Source: DAHUYF01 sp963838385 (GTDB taxonomy: Bacteria > Pseudomonadota > Alphaproteobacteria > ATCC43930 > CGMCC-115725). Taken from it: 64,000 nt of DNA. The translations under genes and the position numbers were made by a program. The first letter of the stretch is position 1. Every line of letters starts with the position of its first letter. Below, piece by piece: positions 10,537 through 21,358 of this stretch. The notes below the pieces were generated by a model. That model made no database searches. It worked only from the letters and a program-made list of their open reading frames with translations, and was not told the DNA's origin. Location: contig CAWIRE010000004.1 in assembly GCA_963838385.1 (NCBI GenBank), forward strand, positions 1-64,000, written 5' to 3'.

Positions 10537-11017
10537 CGAGGCCGATCCGTTCTGGAGCTTCAGCCTGGGCTTCTATGGCCGCCCGGGGGTGTCGCAAGCC
10601 TGCATCGCGCTGCAGGATCGGCATGGCCGCAACGTCAATCTGGTGCTCTATGCGTGCTGGGTCGGGCTCAGCGGCCGCGGCCGGCTCGCCGCCGCCGACA
10701 TCACCCGCGCGGAGGCGGTCAACGCGCCTTGGCGCAGCGCGGTGATCGAGAAGCTGCGCGCCGCGCGCCGGGCGCTGCGCGAGGAGGATCGCCACGGCCC
10801 GATCCTCGCGCTCTACGAGGCGGCGAAGGCGGCGGAGCTCGCCGCCGAGCGCATCGCGCAGCGCCGGCTCGAGGCGCTGGCGCCGGAAGCGGGCGGCGCC
10901 GATGCCGCCGCGCGCGCCGCCGATGCCGCCGCCAATCTCGCGCTCTATCTCGAGGGCAACGCAGCCGATGCCGAGGCCGCGCCGATCTTCGCGGCGATCA
11001 CCGCCGCCGCCGGCTGA
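10529..11017 (+). CDS. TIGR02444 family (DUF2390) protein
   Basis: A 162-residue protein starting at ATG 10529 inside the phosphofructokinase stop region. It opens with the family signature DPFWSFSLGFYGRPGVSQAC and continues QDRHGRNVNLVLYACWVGL, then an alanine-rich helical C-terminus. The family is widespread in proteobacteria but uncharacterised. The 8-base overlap makes translational coupling with the kinase likely. No function can be assigned. Confidence 0.8.
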
Positions 11018-11028
11018 GGCGGTGCCGC

Positions 11029-11634
11029 TCAGCCGGGCTTGCGGCGCAGCGCGCTCAAGCTCGCCGGAGCTTCTCCCCAGCGCTTGACCACCGGCGTCTC
11101 CAGCCCGAAGAGGTCGAGCATGCGGCCAAGCGTTTGGTCGACCATGTCGGCGAGCGTCTGCGGCTCGGCGTAGAAAGCGGGTACCGGCGGCGCCAGGATG
11201 GCGCCCATCTCGGCGAGCGCCGTCATGCTGCGCAGATGGCCGAGATGAAGCGGCGTCTCGCGCACCATCAGCACCAGCGGGCGGCGCTCCTTCAGGCAGA
11301 CATCGGCGGCGCGGGTGAGGAGGGTCGCGGTGGTGCCGTGCGCGATGTCGGACATGCTGCGGATCGAGCAGGGCGCGACGATCATGCCGAGAGTACGGAA
11401 CGAGCCCGAGGCGATCGGCGCGGCAATGTCGGTGATCGCATGCGCGCGCGTGGCTAGCGCCTGCACCTCGGCGACCTTGCGCCCGGTCTCATGCGCCAGC
11501 GTGACTTCCGCCCCCCGGGTCATGACCAGATGCGTCTCGATCGGGAAATCGCGCAGGATTTCCAGCAGCCTGACGCCGTAGGTCACGCCCGAGGCGCCGC
11601 TGATGCCGATGATGAGGCGGGGTGTCGCAGTCAT
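11029..11634 (-). CDS. ubiX: Flavin prenyltransferase UbiX
   Basis: Makes the prenylated FMN cofactor used by the decarboxylase UbiD in ubiquinone synthesis. The 201 residues show the FMN-binding start LIIGISGASGVTYGVRLLE, the conserved MIVAPCSIRSMSDIAHG with the proline-cysteine-serine loop, and RRPLVLMVRETPLHLGHLRS. Length is normal for the family. It is convergent with the TIGR02444 gene and divergent from the small DUF465 gene. ubiD is not in this window. Confidence 0.93.
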   Translation of the reverse strand: MTATPRLIIGISGASGVTYGVRLLEILRDFPIETHLVMTRGAEVTLAHETGRKVAEVQALATRAHAITDIAAPIASGSFRTLGMIVAPCSIRSMSDIAHGTTATLLTRAADVCLKERRPLVLMVRETPLHLGHLRSMTALAEMGAILAPPVPAFYAEPQTLADMVDQTLGRMLDLFGLETPVVKRWGEAPASLSALRRKPG

Positions 11635-11758
11635 AAGTTATCCCCTGGGCGGCCTGGAAGGCGCCGCCGCGCCAGCATATCTCTCTTGGTACGCCGCTCC
11701 AATCGGCGTTAGCATGAGGACGTCAGCAGCCCTCACCGCGTCAAGCATAGGAGGAGCC

Positions 11759-11942
11759 ATGTCGCTGCAGGATCGCATCGAGTTCCCTTCGGGCTCGCCA
11801 CCGCAGCCTGGAGCAGGCCATCGATCAAGAGATCTCCCGCCCGATGCCCAATGTTGACATGCTCGCCGACCTGAAGCGCCAGAAGCTCCGAATCAAAGAC
11901 GAAATCTTCAGCCTCGAACATCCGGCTCACGCCACCCAATAG
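11759..11942 (+). CDS. Second DUF465 small protein, with frameshift
   Basis: GGAGGAGCC immediately precedes ATG 11759, a strong ribosome binding site. The first residues, MSLQDRIE, lead into a frame that is lost at TTCCCTTC. Removing one C near 11783-11786 gives LRARHRSLEQAIDQEISRPM, then PNVDMLADLKRQKLRIKDEI, and a stop at 11942. That is the DUF465 helical hairpin pattern. Length 184 = 3n+1, consistent with one extra base in a CCC run. Function unknown. Confidence 0.65.
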
Positions 11943-11966
11943 AACAACCCACAGAACGGATCGCGC

Positions 11967-13634
11967 CTAGCGCCCTTTGACTGCAGAGTCTTCGGGCGGC
12001 TGGAGGGACTTCGCTTGCTCGCGGAGCGCGAATTTCTGCACCTTGCCGGTCGAGGTCTTGGGCAGCGCGCCGAACACTACCGTCTTGGGTACCTTGAACC
12101 GCGCCAGATGATCGCGGCAGTGGCGAATGATCTCGTCCGCCGTGGCGCTCGCTCCCGGCTTCAAGGTGACGAAAGCACAGGGCGTCTCGCCCCAGGTCTC
12201 GTCCGGCCGCGCCACCACCGCCGCTTCGAGCACGGCTGGATGGCGATAGAGTACGCCTTCGACCTCGATGGTGGAGATGTTCTCGCCGCCGGAGATGATG
12301 ATGTCTTTGGAACGATCCTTGATCTCAATATAGCCGTCGGGATGCATGACGCCGAGATCGCCGGTATGGAACCAACCGCCGGCGAACGCCTCGTCGCTCG
12401 CCTTGGGGTTCTTCAGGTAGCCCTTCATGACGATGTTGCCGCGCATGAACACCTCGCCGATGGTCGCGCCGTCGCTCGGCACCGGCGCCAGCGTCTCGGC
12501 ATCGGCCACCATCAGCCCTTCCAGCACCGGGTAGCGGACCCCCTGGCGCGCCTTGCGGGCGGCGACCTGCTCCGCCGGCAGCGCGTCCCACGCGCCATGC
12601 CAGGCGCAGACTGTGGCCGGACCGTAGGTCTCGGTCAGGCCATAGACATGGATGATGCGAAAACCCAGCTTCTCCATGCCTTCGATGACGGCGGCCGGCG
12701 GCGCCGCGCCCGCCGTCATCATCCGCACGTCGCGCCCGGCGGCGCTGCGGCGCTGCTCCTCCGGCGCATGCAGCAACAGGTTCATGACGACCGGCGCGCC
12801 GCAGAGATGGCTGACCCCTTCCTCGGCGATCGCCGCATAGATCGCCGACGCCTCGACCCGCCGCAGGCAGACATGCGTGCCGGCCAGCGCCGTCACCGTC
12901 CAGGGAAAACACCAGCCGTTGCAATGAAACATCGGCAGGGTCCAGAGATAGACCGGGTGCTGCGGCAGGCTCCAGACCAGCGCGTTGCCCAGCGCGTTGA
13001 GATAGGCGCCGCGATGGTGGTAGACGACGCCTTTGGGATTGCCGGTGGTGCCGGAGGTGTAATTGAGCGCGATCGCGTCCCACTCGTCGGCCGGGTTCGT
13101 CCAGGCGAAATCGGCGTCGCCGGTGGCGAGGAAGCGCTCGTAATCCATCTCGCCCAGCAGCTTGCCCGGCGGCGCCAGCGCGTCGTCGATGTCGATCACC
13201 AGCGGCCGCCGCTCGAGCTGCGCCAGCGCCTTCTCGATCACCGGCGAGAACTCGCGATCGGTGATCAGCGCCTTGGCCTCGCCATGCCCGAGGATGAAAG
13301 CGATGGTGTCGGCGTCGAGACGGATGTTGAGCGCATTCAGCACCGCGCCCGTCATCGGCACGCCGAAATGCGCCTCGAAGCATTCCGGCGTGTTGGTCGC
13401 CATCACCGCCACCGTATCGTTCTTGCCGATGCCGCGCCGGCTGAGCGCGCTCGCCAGGCGGCGGCAGCGGGCATAGGTCTCGGCCCAGCGGTAGCGCCGC
13501 TCGCCGTGGACCACCGCCAGCCGGTCGGGGAAGGTGGCCGCAGCGCGGGACAGAAAGCCCAGCGGCGACAGCGCCTGGTAATTGGCCGGGTTGCGGTCGA
13601 GGCGGGTGCTGTAGGGGCTCGGCGTGTCGGACAT
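11967..13634 (-). CDS. Acyl-CoA synthetase (AMP-forming, medium-chain / DmdB-like)
   Basis: ANL-superfamily ligase that activates a carboxylic acid as acyl-AMP then acyl-CoA. 555 residues from ATG 13634 (GGAGAG just upstream); the in-frame start 39 bases earlier lacks a ribosome binding site. Motifs are LNYTSGTTGNPKGVVYHHRG (P-loop), IHVYGLTETYGP, GWFHTGDLGVMHPDGYIEIK and the C-terminal KTSTGKVQKFALRE with the adenylation lysine. The fold and YLWTLPMFHCNGW segment resemble ligases for medium-chain or 3-methylmercaptopropionate substrates. Substrate is uncertain. No partner dehydrogenase is adjacent. Confidence 0.88.
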   Translation of the reverse strand: MSDTPSPYSTRLDRNPANYQALSPLGFLSRAAATFPDRLAVVHGERRYRWAETYARCRRLASALSRRGIGKNDTVAVMATNTPECFEAHFGVPMTGAVLNALNIRLDADTIAFILGHGEAKALITDREFSPVIEKALAQLERRPLVIDIDDALAPPGKLLGEMDYERFLATGDADFAWTNPADEWDAIALNYTSGTTGNPKGVVYHHRGAYLNALGNALVWSLPQHPVYLWTLPMFHCNGWCFPWTVTALAGTHVCLRRVEASAIYAAIAEEGVSHLCGAPVVMNLLLHAPEEQRRSAAGRDVRMMTAGAAPPAAVIEGMEKLGFRIIHVYGLTETYGPATVCAWHGAWDALPAEQVAARKARQGVRYPVLEGLMVADAETLAPVPSDGATIGEVFMRGNIVMKGYLKNPKASDEAFAGGWFHTGDLGVMHPDGYIEIKDRSKDIIISGGENISTIEVEGVLYRHPAVLEAAVVARPDETWGETPCAFVTLKPGASATADEIIRHCRDHLARFKVPKTVVFGALPKTSTGKVQKFALREQAKSLQPPEDSAVKGR

Positions 13635-13880
13635 ATTCGCTCTCCTGGCGTGCGGGCTGCCAGGTTCCCGCATTGATGGCAGCGCTTAAGGCGGCATTAA
13701 AGACTATGTGCTTTCGTCGGTACAGGCGCGAGCGAAGTGGCGCGGCGGTGCAACGGTCTGCGTGCTGACGGCGCGGTGATCACAGGAGGACCGGTCCGAT
13801 GAAGCTGGAAGGCCGTCTTCGATCGCCGAGGCTGACCGGCGACGGCACCCTCGCGACGCGTCGCCCGTAGAGGAGCGAGC

Positions 13881-15200
<1,320 letters not shown>

Positions 15201-15318
15201 GCCGCCCGGGTCGGGGCGCCCGCTTGACGCGAAATCCTCCAGGAAACTACGTATAGGCAGGCTCCGCCGCGCAAGACGAGCATGGCCCCAGGCCATGCCG
15301 CACAGGGAGGGCAAGATC

Positions 15319-17217
15319 ATGACCGGCCGCTATGCCGAGGCGCATCGCCGCTCGCTGGAGGATCCCGAGGGCTTCTGGGCGGAGGCAGCCGCGGCGATCG
15401 ACTGGGAGCGGCGCTGGGACAAGGTGCTCGACGCCGACAACCCGCCCTTCTATCTCTGGTTCCGCGGCGCCCGGCTCAACACCTGCTGGAACGCCCTCGA
15501 CCGTCACGTCGCCCAGGGCCGCGGCGACCAGGCGGCGCTGATCTATGACAGCCCCGTCGCCGGCGAGATAAGAACCTTCACTTATGCCGAGCTGCGCGAT
15601 CGCGTGGCGCAGCTGGCCGGCGCGCTCAAGGCGCTCGGCCTCGCCAAGGGCGACCGCGTCCTCATCTACATGCCGATGGTGCCCGAAGCGGTGATGGCGA
15701 TGCTCGCCTGCGCCCGGCTGGGCGCGATCCATTCCGTCGTCTTCGGCGGTTTCGCCGCGCCGGAGCTTGCCACCCGCATCGACGATGCCAAGCCCAAGCT
15801 CATCCTCTCGGCCTCCTGCGGCATCGAGGTGCAGCGCGTCATCCCCTACAAGCCGCTGCTCGACCATGCCATCGAGCTTGCCGCGGCGAAGCCCGAGGCC
15901 TGTCTCATCCTGCAGCGGCCGATGGCGCGGGCCTCGCTCGTCGCCGGCCGCGATCACGATTGGCAGACGGCGCTGGCAGCGGCACGTCCCGCCGACTGCG
16001 TGCCCGTCGCGGCCACCGATCCGCTCTACATCCTCTACACCTCGGGCACCACCGGCATTCCCAAGGGCATCGTCCGCCACAATGGCGGCCATGCCGTGGC
16101 GCTCTTCTGGTCGATGGCCAACATCTACGGGCTGAAGCCCGGTGAGGTGTTCTGGACCGCGTCCGATGTCGGCTGGGTGGTGGGGCATTCCTACATCGTC
16201 TACGCGCCGCTGCTCTACGGCTGCACCAGCGTGCTCTATGAGGGCAAGCCGGTCGGCACGCCCGATGCCGGCGCGTTCTGGCGCGTCATCGCCCAGCACG
16301 GCGTCTCGGTGCTCTTCACCGCGCCCACCGCCTTCCGCGCCATCAAGCGCGAGGATCCCGAGGGCGAGCATATCCGCCGCTACGATCTCACGAAGTTCCG
16401 CGCGCTCTTCCTCGCCGGCGAGCGCGCGGATCCGCCGACGGTCGAATGGGCCGAGCGGCAGCTCGGTGTGCCGGTGATCGATCACTGGTGGCAGACCGAG
16501 ACCGGCTGGCCGATCACCGCCAACTGTCTCGGCCTCGAGCCGCTGCCGGTGAAGCATGGCTCGTCGACCAAGCCGGTGCCGGGCTGGGACCTGCGCGTGC
16601 TCGGCACCGACGGGCACGAGCTGAAGCGCGGCGAGATCGGCGCGCTCTGCCTCAAGCTGCCGCTGCCGCCCGGCGCGCTGCCGACGCTGTGGCACGCCGA
16701 CGAGCGGTTCGTCAGCTCCTATCTCGCGGAATATCCCGGCTACTACCAGACGGCGGATGCCGGCTATGTCGACGAGGACGGCTATGTCTTCGTCATGACG
16801 CGCACCGACGACATCATCAACGTCGCCGGCCACCGGCTGTCGACCGGCGGCATCGAGGAGGTGCTGGCGGCGCATCCGGACGTGGCCGAATGCGCCGTCA
16901 TCGGCGTCGCCGACGCGCTGAAGGGCCAGGTGCCGGTGGGATTCCTGGTGCTGAAGGCGGGCGCCGCGCAGGCGCCGGCGCAAGTGGCGGCGGAGGCGGT
17001 GCGCCTCGTGCGCGAGCGCATCGGCCCGGTGGCGAGCTTCAAGACCGCGGTGGTGGTGGCTCGCCTGCCCAAGACGCGCTCGGGCAAGATCCTGCGCGGC
17101 ACGATGCGCCGCATCGCCGATGGCGAGGACTACAAGATGCCGGCCACCATCGACGACCCGGCGATTCTCGGCGAGATCGCCGATACGCTCAAAGGCGCGG
17201 GCTACGCCAAATCCTGA
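15319..17217 (+). CDS. prpE: Propionate--CoA ligase-like acyl-CoA synthetase
   Basis: AMP-forming acetyl/propionyl-CoA synthetase family, 632 residues from ATG 15319 (AGGGAGG nine bases upstream). It has the short-chain-specific N-terminus (WERRWDKVLDADNPPFYLWF), LYILYTSGTTGIPKGIVRHN, ASDVGWVVGHSYIVYAPLL, the WWQTETGWPI motif and RTDDIINVAGHRLSTGGIEE. The adenylation lysine is in TRSGKILRGTMR (about Lys590). The GWVVGHSY loop fits PrpE better than AcsA. It is followed by a TetR regulator and a PaaI-type thioesterase on the same strand, suggesting a small regulated acyl-CoA module. Confidence 0.85.
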   Translation: MTGRYAEAHRRSLEDPEGFWAEAAAAIDWERRWDKVLDADNPPFYLWFRGARLNTCWNALDRHVAQGRGDQAALIYDSPVAGEIRTFTYAELRDRVAQLAGALKALGLAKGDRVLIYMPMVPEAVMAMLACARLGAIHSVVFGGFAAPELATRIDDAKPKLILSASCGIEVQRVIPYKPLLDHAIELAAAKPEACLILQRPMARASLVAGRDHDWQTALAAARPADCVPVAATDPLYILYTSGTTGIPKGIVRHNGGHAVALFWSMANIYGLKPGEVFWTASDVGWVVGHSYIVYAPLLYGCTSVLYEGKPVGTPDAGAFWRVIAQHGVSVLFTAPTAFRAIKREDPEGEHIRRYDLTKFRALFLAGERADPPTVEWAERQLGVPVIDHWWQTETGWPITANCLGLEPLPVKHGSSTKPVPGWDLRVLGTDGHELKRGEIGALCLKLPLPPGALPTLWHADERFVSSYLAEYPGYYQTADAGYVDEDGYVFVMTRTDDIINVAGHRLSTGGIEEVLAAHPDVAECAVIGVADALKGQVPVGFLVLKAGAAQAPAQVAAEAVRLVRERIGPVASFKTAVVVARLPKTRSGKILRGTMRRIADGEDYKMPATIDDPAILGEIADTLKGAGYAKS

Positions 17218-17301
17218 CCGAACCCATGTCGGCCGAGGATCAGGCGGAGCGGACGCTGCCGGCCTTGACTGGAGTTTCGCTCTAGAGCAATGATCCAGTC
17301 C

Positions 17302-17901
17302 ATGAGCCGGCGGGACACCAAGGAGCTGATACTCCGGGCGGCGCTCGCCGCCTTCACCCGGCTCGGCTACGAGGCCGCCACCATTGCCGACATTCGTGCC
17401 GCCGCGGGCGTGAGCAATGGCAGCGTCTTCCACCATTTCGGCTCCAAGGAAGGCATCGCCGCCGCGCTCTATGGGGACGGCATCCGGCGCTATCAGGCGG
17501 GGCTGCTGGGGGTGTTGAGGCGGCATCGGCGGGATGCCGCCGGCGGCGTCCGCGCCGCGGTGCGCTATCACCTCGACTGGGTAATGACCAACCGCGGTCT
17601 CGCGCGCTTCCTCTTCGAGATCGGACGGCCGGACTGGCATGGCGCGCGCAGCCCCGAGTTGCGCGCCGCGAACGACGCCTTCGTCGCGGGCATCGCCGAC
17701 TGGCTCCGGCCGCAGGTGGCGGCGGGGCAGGTGAAGCCGCTGACGGCGGAGCTCTTCGCCGCCTGCGTCATCGGCCCGGCCCAGCTCGTCTCGCGCGCCT
17801 GGATCGCGGGTCTCCGGCCGGAGCCGCCGGCCGGAGACATGGCGGCGCTCGCCGATGCCGCCTGGGACGCGGTGGCGGCACCGAAGGGACGCGCGGCATG
17901 A
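17302..17901 (+). CDS. TetR/AcrR family transcriptional regulator
   Basis: An N-terminal helix-turn-helix (about residues 5-50: TKELILRAALAAFTRLGYEA and then VSNGSVFHHFGSKEGI) is followed by an alpha-helical ligand-binding domain. Starts at 17290 or 17302 are both possible; MSRRDTKEL at 17302 is the usual TetR opening. Its stop overlaps the ATG of the PaaI thioesterase gene (ATGA), and it lies 85 bases after prpE. It probably controls these acyl-CoA genes, with an acyl-CoA or fatty acid as likely ligand; that is inference from neighbours. Confidence 0.88.
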   Translation: MSRRDTKELILRAALAAFTRLGYEAATIADIRAAAGVSNGSVFHHFGSKEGIAAALYGDGIRRYQAGLLGVLRRHRRDAAGGVRAAVRYHLDWVMTNRGLARFLFEIGRPDWHGARSPELRAANDAFVAGIADWLRPQVAAGQVKPLTAELFAACVIGPAQLVSRAWIAGLRPEPPAGDMAALADAAWDAVAAPKGRAA

Positions 17902-18356
17902 GGGCGACGCTCAGCGAGGACGAGGCAGGGCGCATCCGACGCGCCTTGCAGAGCCAGGGCTTCACGCAGCTCCTCGGCGGCGAGGTCGGCGAGATCGGCG
18001 CGGGATATCTCGAGATGTCGTTGCCGGCGCGCCCCGAGCTCATGCAGCAGCACGGCTTGTTCCATGGCGGCGCCATCGCGTATCTGGTGGATAACTGCAC
18101 GACGGCGGCGGCTGCCACCGTGCTCTCGCCCGGCTACGGCGTGCTCACGGCCGAGTACAAGCTCAACATCGTGTCGCCCGGCATCGGCGACCGCCTGGTC
18201 TGTCGCGCCGAGGTGGTAAAGCCCGGCCGCATGCTCACCGTCGTCGAGGCGAAGGTTTTCGCGCGCCGCGGCGAGGCGCAGAAGCTGATCGCGGTGGCGC
18301 TCGCCACGATCGCCAACCTGCCGCCGGAGCGGCAATCGGCCGCGGCTCCGGCGTAA
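17898..18356 (+). CDS. PaaI-family hotdog thioesterase
   Basis: A 152-residue hotdog-fold protein. The catalytic region LFHGGAIAYLVDNCTTAAAA (HGG followed by an acidic residue on the hot-dog helix) is the PaaI signature, followed by EYKLNIVSPGIGDRLVCRAE. Members hydrolyse acyl-CoA, often phenylacetyl- or other aromatic/short acyl-CoA. The gene is translationally coupled to the TetR gene and shares its strand with prpE, so it may relieve CoA trapping. Exact substrate unknown. Confidence 0.85.
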   Translation: MRATLSEDEAGRIRRALQSQGFTQLLGGEVGEIGAGYLEMSLPARPELMQQHGLFHGGAIAYLVDNCTTAAAATVLSPGYGVLTAEYKLNIVSPGIGDRLVCRAEVVKPGRMLTVVEAKVFARRGEAQKLIAVALATIANLPPERQSAAAPA

Positions 18357-18392
18357 TCGCCGGCGCGGCGCGCCGTCACGTCTCCTCTTGAA

Positions 18393-18983
18393 CTAAGCCG
18401 CGCTGCCGCCCTCTTCCGCGCCGACCGTCTCCTCGGCGCTGGGCGGCTCGACCGTGACCTTCTTGCCGCGATTGGCGCGCGCCACCGCGGCATCCAGCTC
18501 CTGCATGGTGCAGAGGCCCAGCGCCACCGGATGGCGCGGCTTGATGTTGGGCGTGTTCCAGTGGCTGCGGTCGCGCACTGCGGCGATGGTCGGCTTGGTG
18601 GTGCCCACCAGCTTCGAGATCTGCCCGTCGCTGAGCTCGGGATGGCTCTTCAGCAGCCAGGCGATGGCGTCGGGCTTGTCCTGGCGCTTGGCGATCGGCG
18701 TGTAGCGCGGGCCGCGGTGCTTCACCATCGGCACCGGCACCGCTTCGGCCGAGATCTTCAGCCGGGACGACGGGTCCTTCTGGCAGCGCTCGATCTCCTC
18801 CAGCGTCAGCTGGCCGGCCGCGATCGGGTCGAGCCCCTGCATCTGCACCGCGACCTCGCCATCGGCGATCGCCTGCACCTCCAGCGCATGCAGCCCGCAG
18901 AACTCGCCGATCTGGTCGAAGGTGAGCGACGTGTTCTCGACCAGCCAGACGGCCGTGGCCTTCGGCATGAGCGGCAGTGCCAT
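18393..18983 (-). CDS. trcR: Cell-cycle transcriptional regulator TrcR (DUF1013)
   Basis: A 196-residue soluble protein of the DUF1013 family, restricted to alphaproteobacteria and named TrcR. It opens with MALPLMPKATAVWLVENTSL and has two helix-turn-helix-like stretches, LTFDQIGEFCGLHALEVQAI (about 20-40) and LSDGQISKLVGTTKPTIAAV (about 117-136), followed by RDRSHWNTPNI. Family identity is firm; the regulatory target set is not visible here. The neighbouring quinone oxidoreductase and DUF1192 genes commonly accompany it in this class. Confidence 0.88.
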   Translation of the reverse strand: MALPLMPKATAVWLVENTSLTFDQIGEFCGLHALEVQAIADGEVAVQMQGLDPIAAGQLTLEEIERCQKDPSSRLKISAEAVPVPMVKHRGPRYTPIAKRQDKPDAIAWLLKSHPELSDGQISKLVGTTKPTIAAVRDRSHWNTPNIKPRHPVALGLCTMQELDAAVARANRGKKVTVEPPSAEETVGAEEGGSAA

Positions 18984-19106
18984 CGATTCCTCCTTAACTC
19001 ACAATTACTTAGTATAGCCGACCGGGCGGCGAGCCAGGGTCGCGACGGTCGACGATCATGTCTCGGATGGACGCTATATAGGGGTTTGGCGCGGCGCTGG
19101 GAAGGG

Positions 19107-20108
19107 TCACACCGTCAGTACGATCTTGCCGATATGCGCCGAGCTTTCCATCAAGCGGTGCGCTTCGGCCGCTTCGGCGAGCGGAAAGGTGCGGAAGACC
19201 TGCGGCCTGACCTTGCCCTGCTCGATGAGCGGCCAGACCACCCGCCGGAGCGAGGCGGCGATGGCGCCCTTCTGTTCGACGGTGCGCGCCCGCAGCGTCG
19301 AGCCGGTCAGCGTGCCGCGCTTCAGCATCAGCGGCGCGAGATTGATCTCGGCCTTGGCGCCGTGCAGGAAGGCGATGTAGACGATGCGGCCCTCCAGCGC
19401 GAGCGCGTTGATGTTGCGCTGCACATAGTCGCCGCCGACCATGTCGAGGACGACGTCGATGCCGCGGCCGGCCGTGGCCTCCTTGGTGATCTTGACGAAA
19501 TCCTCGTGCTTGTAGTCGATGCCGCGCGTGGCGCCCAGGCGCTCGCAGGCGTGGCATTTGTCGCGGCTGCCGGCCGTGGCGAAGATCTGGTGCGCGCCGA
19601 GCGCCTTGGCGAGCTGGATCGCGGTGGTGCCGATGCCGCTGGTGCCGCCATGGATCAGCACGGTCTCGCCTGGCTTGAAGTGGCCGCGCTCGAAGAGATT
19701 GGTCCAGACGGTGAAGAAGGTCTCCGGCAGGGCCGCCGCCTCCGCCATGCTCAAGCCCGTCGGCACCGGCAGGCATTGCGGTTCGGGCGCCACGCAATAG
19801 GTGGCATAGCCGCCGCCGGTAACGAGCGCGCAGACGGCGTCGCCGATCTTGGTGTAGTTGACGCCGAGCCCGACCGCGGCGACGGTGCCGGCGACCTCCA
19901 GCCCGGGAATGTCGGAGGCGCCGGCCGGCGGCGGATACTCGCCCTGGCGTTGCATCACGTCGGGCCGGTTGATGCCCGCCGCCGCTACCTGGATCAGCAC
20001 CTCGCCGGCACCGGGCAGCGGCATCGGCCGCGTCGCCGGCCGCAGCACCTCGGGCCCGCCGGGCTCGGTGATCTCGATCGCGGTCATGGTGGCGGGAAGC
20101 GCGGTCAT
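19107..20108 (-). CDS. NAD(P)H-quinone oxidoreductase (zinc-free MDR family, PIG3-like)
   Basis: A 333-residue medium-chain reductase. It has the GroES-like N-terminal domain (VAAAGINRPDVMQRQGEYPP) and a Rossmann domain with IHGGTSGIGTTAIQLAKALG as the NADP-binding loop, then FATAGSRDKCHACERLGATR. The catalytic zinc ligands of alcohol dehydrogenases are missing, which places it with quinone oxidoreductases (quinone_pig3 type). It probably reduces quinones by single-electron transfer, with NADPH as donor. It is divergent from the DUF1192 gene. Confidence 0.9.
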   Translation of the reverse strand: MTALPATMTAIEITEPGGPEVLRPATRPMPLPGAGEVLIQVAAAGINRPDVMQRQGEYPPPAGASDIPGLEVAGTVAAVGLGVNYTKIGDAVCALVTGGGYATYCVAPEPQCLPVPTGLSMAEAAALPETFFTVWTNLFERGHFKPGETVLIHGGTSGIGTTAIQLAKALGAHQIFATAGSRDKCHACERLGATRGIDYKHEDFVKITKEATAGRGIDVVLDMVGGDYVQRNINALALEGRIVYIAFLHGAKAEINLAPLMLKRGTLTGSTLRARTVEQKGAIAASLRRVVWPLIEQGKVRPQVFRTFPLAEAAEAHRLMESSAHIGKIVLTV

Positions 20109-20192
20109 CTCTGATCCATCCTGGTTGTGTGGCGGATTGCACGTCTAGCCCGGCCGCGCCAGACTGGCAACAGTTCCGCGCCGGGAGGAGCC

Positions 20193-20375
20193 ATGGACGA
20201 AGAAGACCTGTTGCCGCGGCACAAGAAGCCGCAGAAGAAGGACCTGACGCCGCTGGGGATCGCCGAGCTCGAGGCCTATATCGGCGAGCTCGAGGCGGAA
20301 ATCGCGCGCGCCCGCGCCGAGATCGGCGCCAAGCAGAAACAGCGCAGCGGCGCCGACGCGCTGTTCAAGCGCTAA
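20193..20375 (+). CDS. DUF1192 small protein
   Basis: A 60-residue protein with the family core PLGIAELEAYIGELEAEIAR followed by a charged helix and GADALFKR at the end. DUF1192 is an alphaproteobacterial family of unknown function. GGGAGGAG stands five bases before ATG 20193; upstream in-frame codons have no such site. It is divergent from the quinone oxidoreductase gene. Confidence 0.88.
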   Translation: MDEEDLLPRHKKPQKKDLTPLGIAELEAYIGELEAEIARARAEIGAKQKQRSGADALFKR

Positions 20376-20451
20376 GAAGCCGCGGCATCCGCGGCTTGCG
20401 CCGTCGCCCGCGAGCGGGCATACCGCCGGCGGACCAGGAGAGGAGCCCCTC

Positions 20452-21234
20452 ATGTTGCAAGGCAAGGTTGCGGTCGTCACCGGCTCGACCAGCGGCATCG
20501 GTCTCGGCATCGCCGGCGCGCTTGCCGCCGAGGGCGCGGCGATCATGCTCAACGGCTTCGGCGATGCCGGCGCCATCGACCGGCTGAAGCGCGAGCTGGC
20601 CGCCCGTCACGGCGTCAAGGTGGGGTATTCCGCCGCCGACATGTCGAGGCCCTCGCAGATCCGCGAGCTCGTCGCCGAGGCGGAGCGCGAGCTCGGATCG
20701 GTCGACATCCTGGTGAACAATGCCGGCATCCAGCACATGGCGCCGGTGGAGAGCTTCCCCGAGGACAAGTGGGACGCGATCATCGCCATCAACCTGTCGG
20801 CGGCGTTCCACGCCAGCAAGGCGGCGATCCCGGGGATGAAGCGGCGCGGCTGGGGCCGCATCATCAACATCGCCTCCACCCACGGGCTGGTGGCCAGCGC
20901 CGAGAAGGCGGCCTATGTCGCCGCCAAGCACGGCATCGTCGGGCTCACCAAGGTGGTGGCGATCGAATGCGCCAATGCCGGCATCACCTGCAACGCGATC
21001 TGCCCGGGTTGGGTATTGACGCCGCTGGTGCAGCAGCAGGTCGAGGCGCGCGCCCGGGAGAAGGGACAGACGGTGGAGCAGGCGAAGAACGCGCTGCTGG
21101 CGGAGAAGCAGCCGATGCTGCGCTTCACCACGCCGGAGAACCTGGGCGCGCTCGCGCTCTTCTTGTGCAGCGACGCGGCCGCGACGATGACCGGCGAGGC
21201 GTTACCGATGGATGGCGGCTGGCTTGCGCAATAA
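20452..21234 (+). CDS. bdhA: D-3-hydroxybutyrate dehydrogenase
   Basis: Short-chain dehydrogenase interconverting 3-hydroxybutyrate and acetoacetate in polyhydroxybutyrate and ketone metabolism. 260 residues with the NAD loop VVTGSTSGIGLGIAGALAAE, NNAGIQHMAPVESFPEDKWD (the NNAGIQH and FPEDKWD strings are typical of this enzyme), catalytic Ser in NIASTHG, YVAAKHG (Tyr-x-x-x-Lys) and CPGWVLTPLV. AGGAGAGG precedes the ATG. It stands alone; no phaABC gene is in the window. Confidence 0.92.
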   Translation: MLQGKVAVVTGSTSGIGLGIAGALAAEGAAIMLNGFGDAGAIDRLKRELAARHGVKVGYSAADMSRPSQIRELVAEAERELGSVDILVNNAGIQHMAPVESFPEDKWDAIIAINLSAAFHASKAAIPGMKRRGWGRIINIASTHGLVASAEKAAYVAAKHGIVGLTKVVAIECANAGITCNAICPGWVLTPLVQQQVEARAREKGQTVEQAKNALLAEKQPMLRFTTPENLGALALFLCSDAAATMTGEALPMDGGWLAQ

Positions 21235-21358
21235 GCCGACACCGGTTTTGGCTTCAGCAACTCTTAACCATGCCGCACGATACTCCCTCGCGCGGTCGGG
21301 GCTCGTCTCCGCCCGTGGGTTCCGGCATCGTCCGCACCTTGCACCTTTGCACATTCAA

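Noticed and set aside
12015..13676. A 553-codon rightward open frame
   Set aside because: It is the shadow of the acyl-CoA synthetase on the minus strand, which has all ANL motifs.
13799..13880. Possible small gene or earlier start for the PAS kinase
   Set aside because: The frame before GTG 13881 is interrupted by a stop at 13868-13870 and the stretch shows no recognisable protein.
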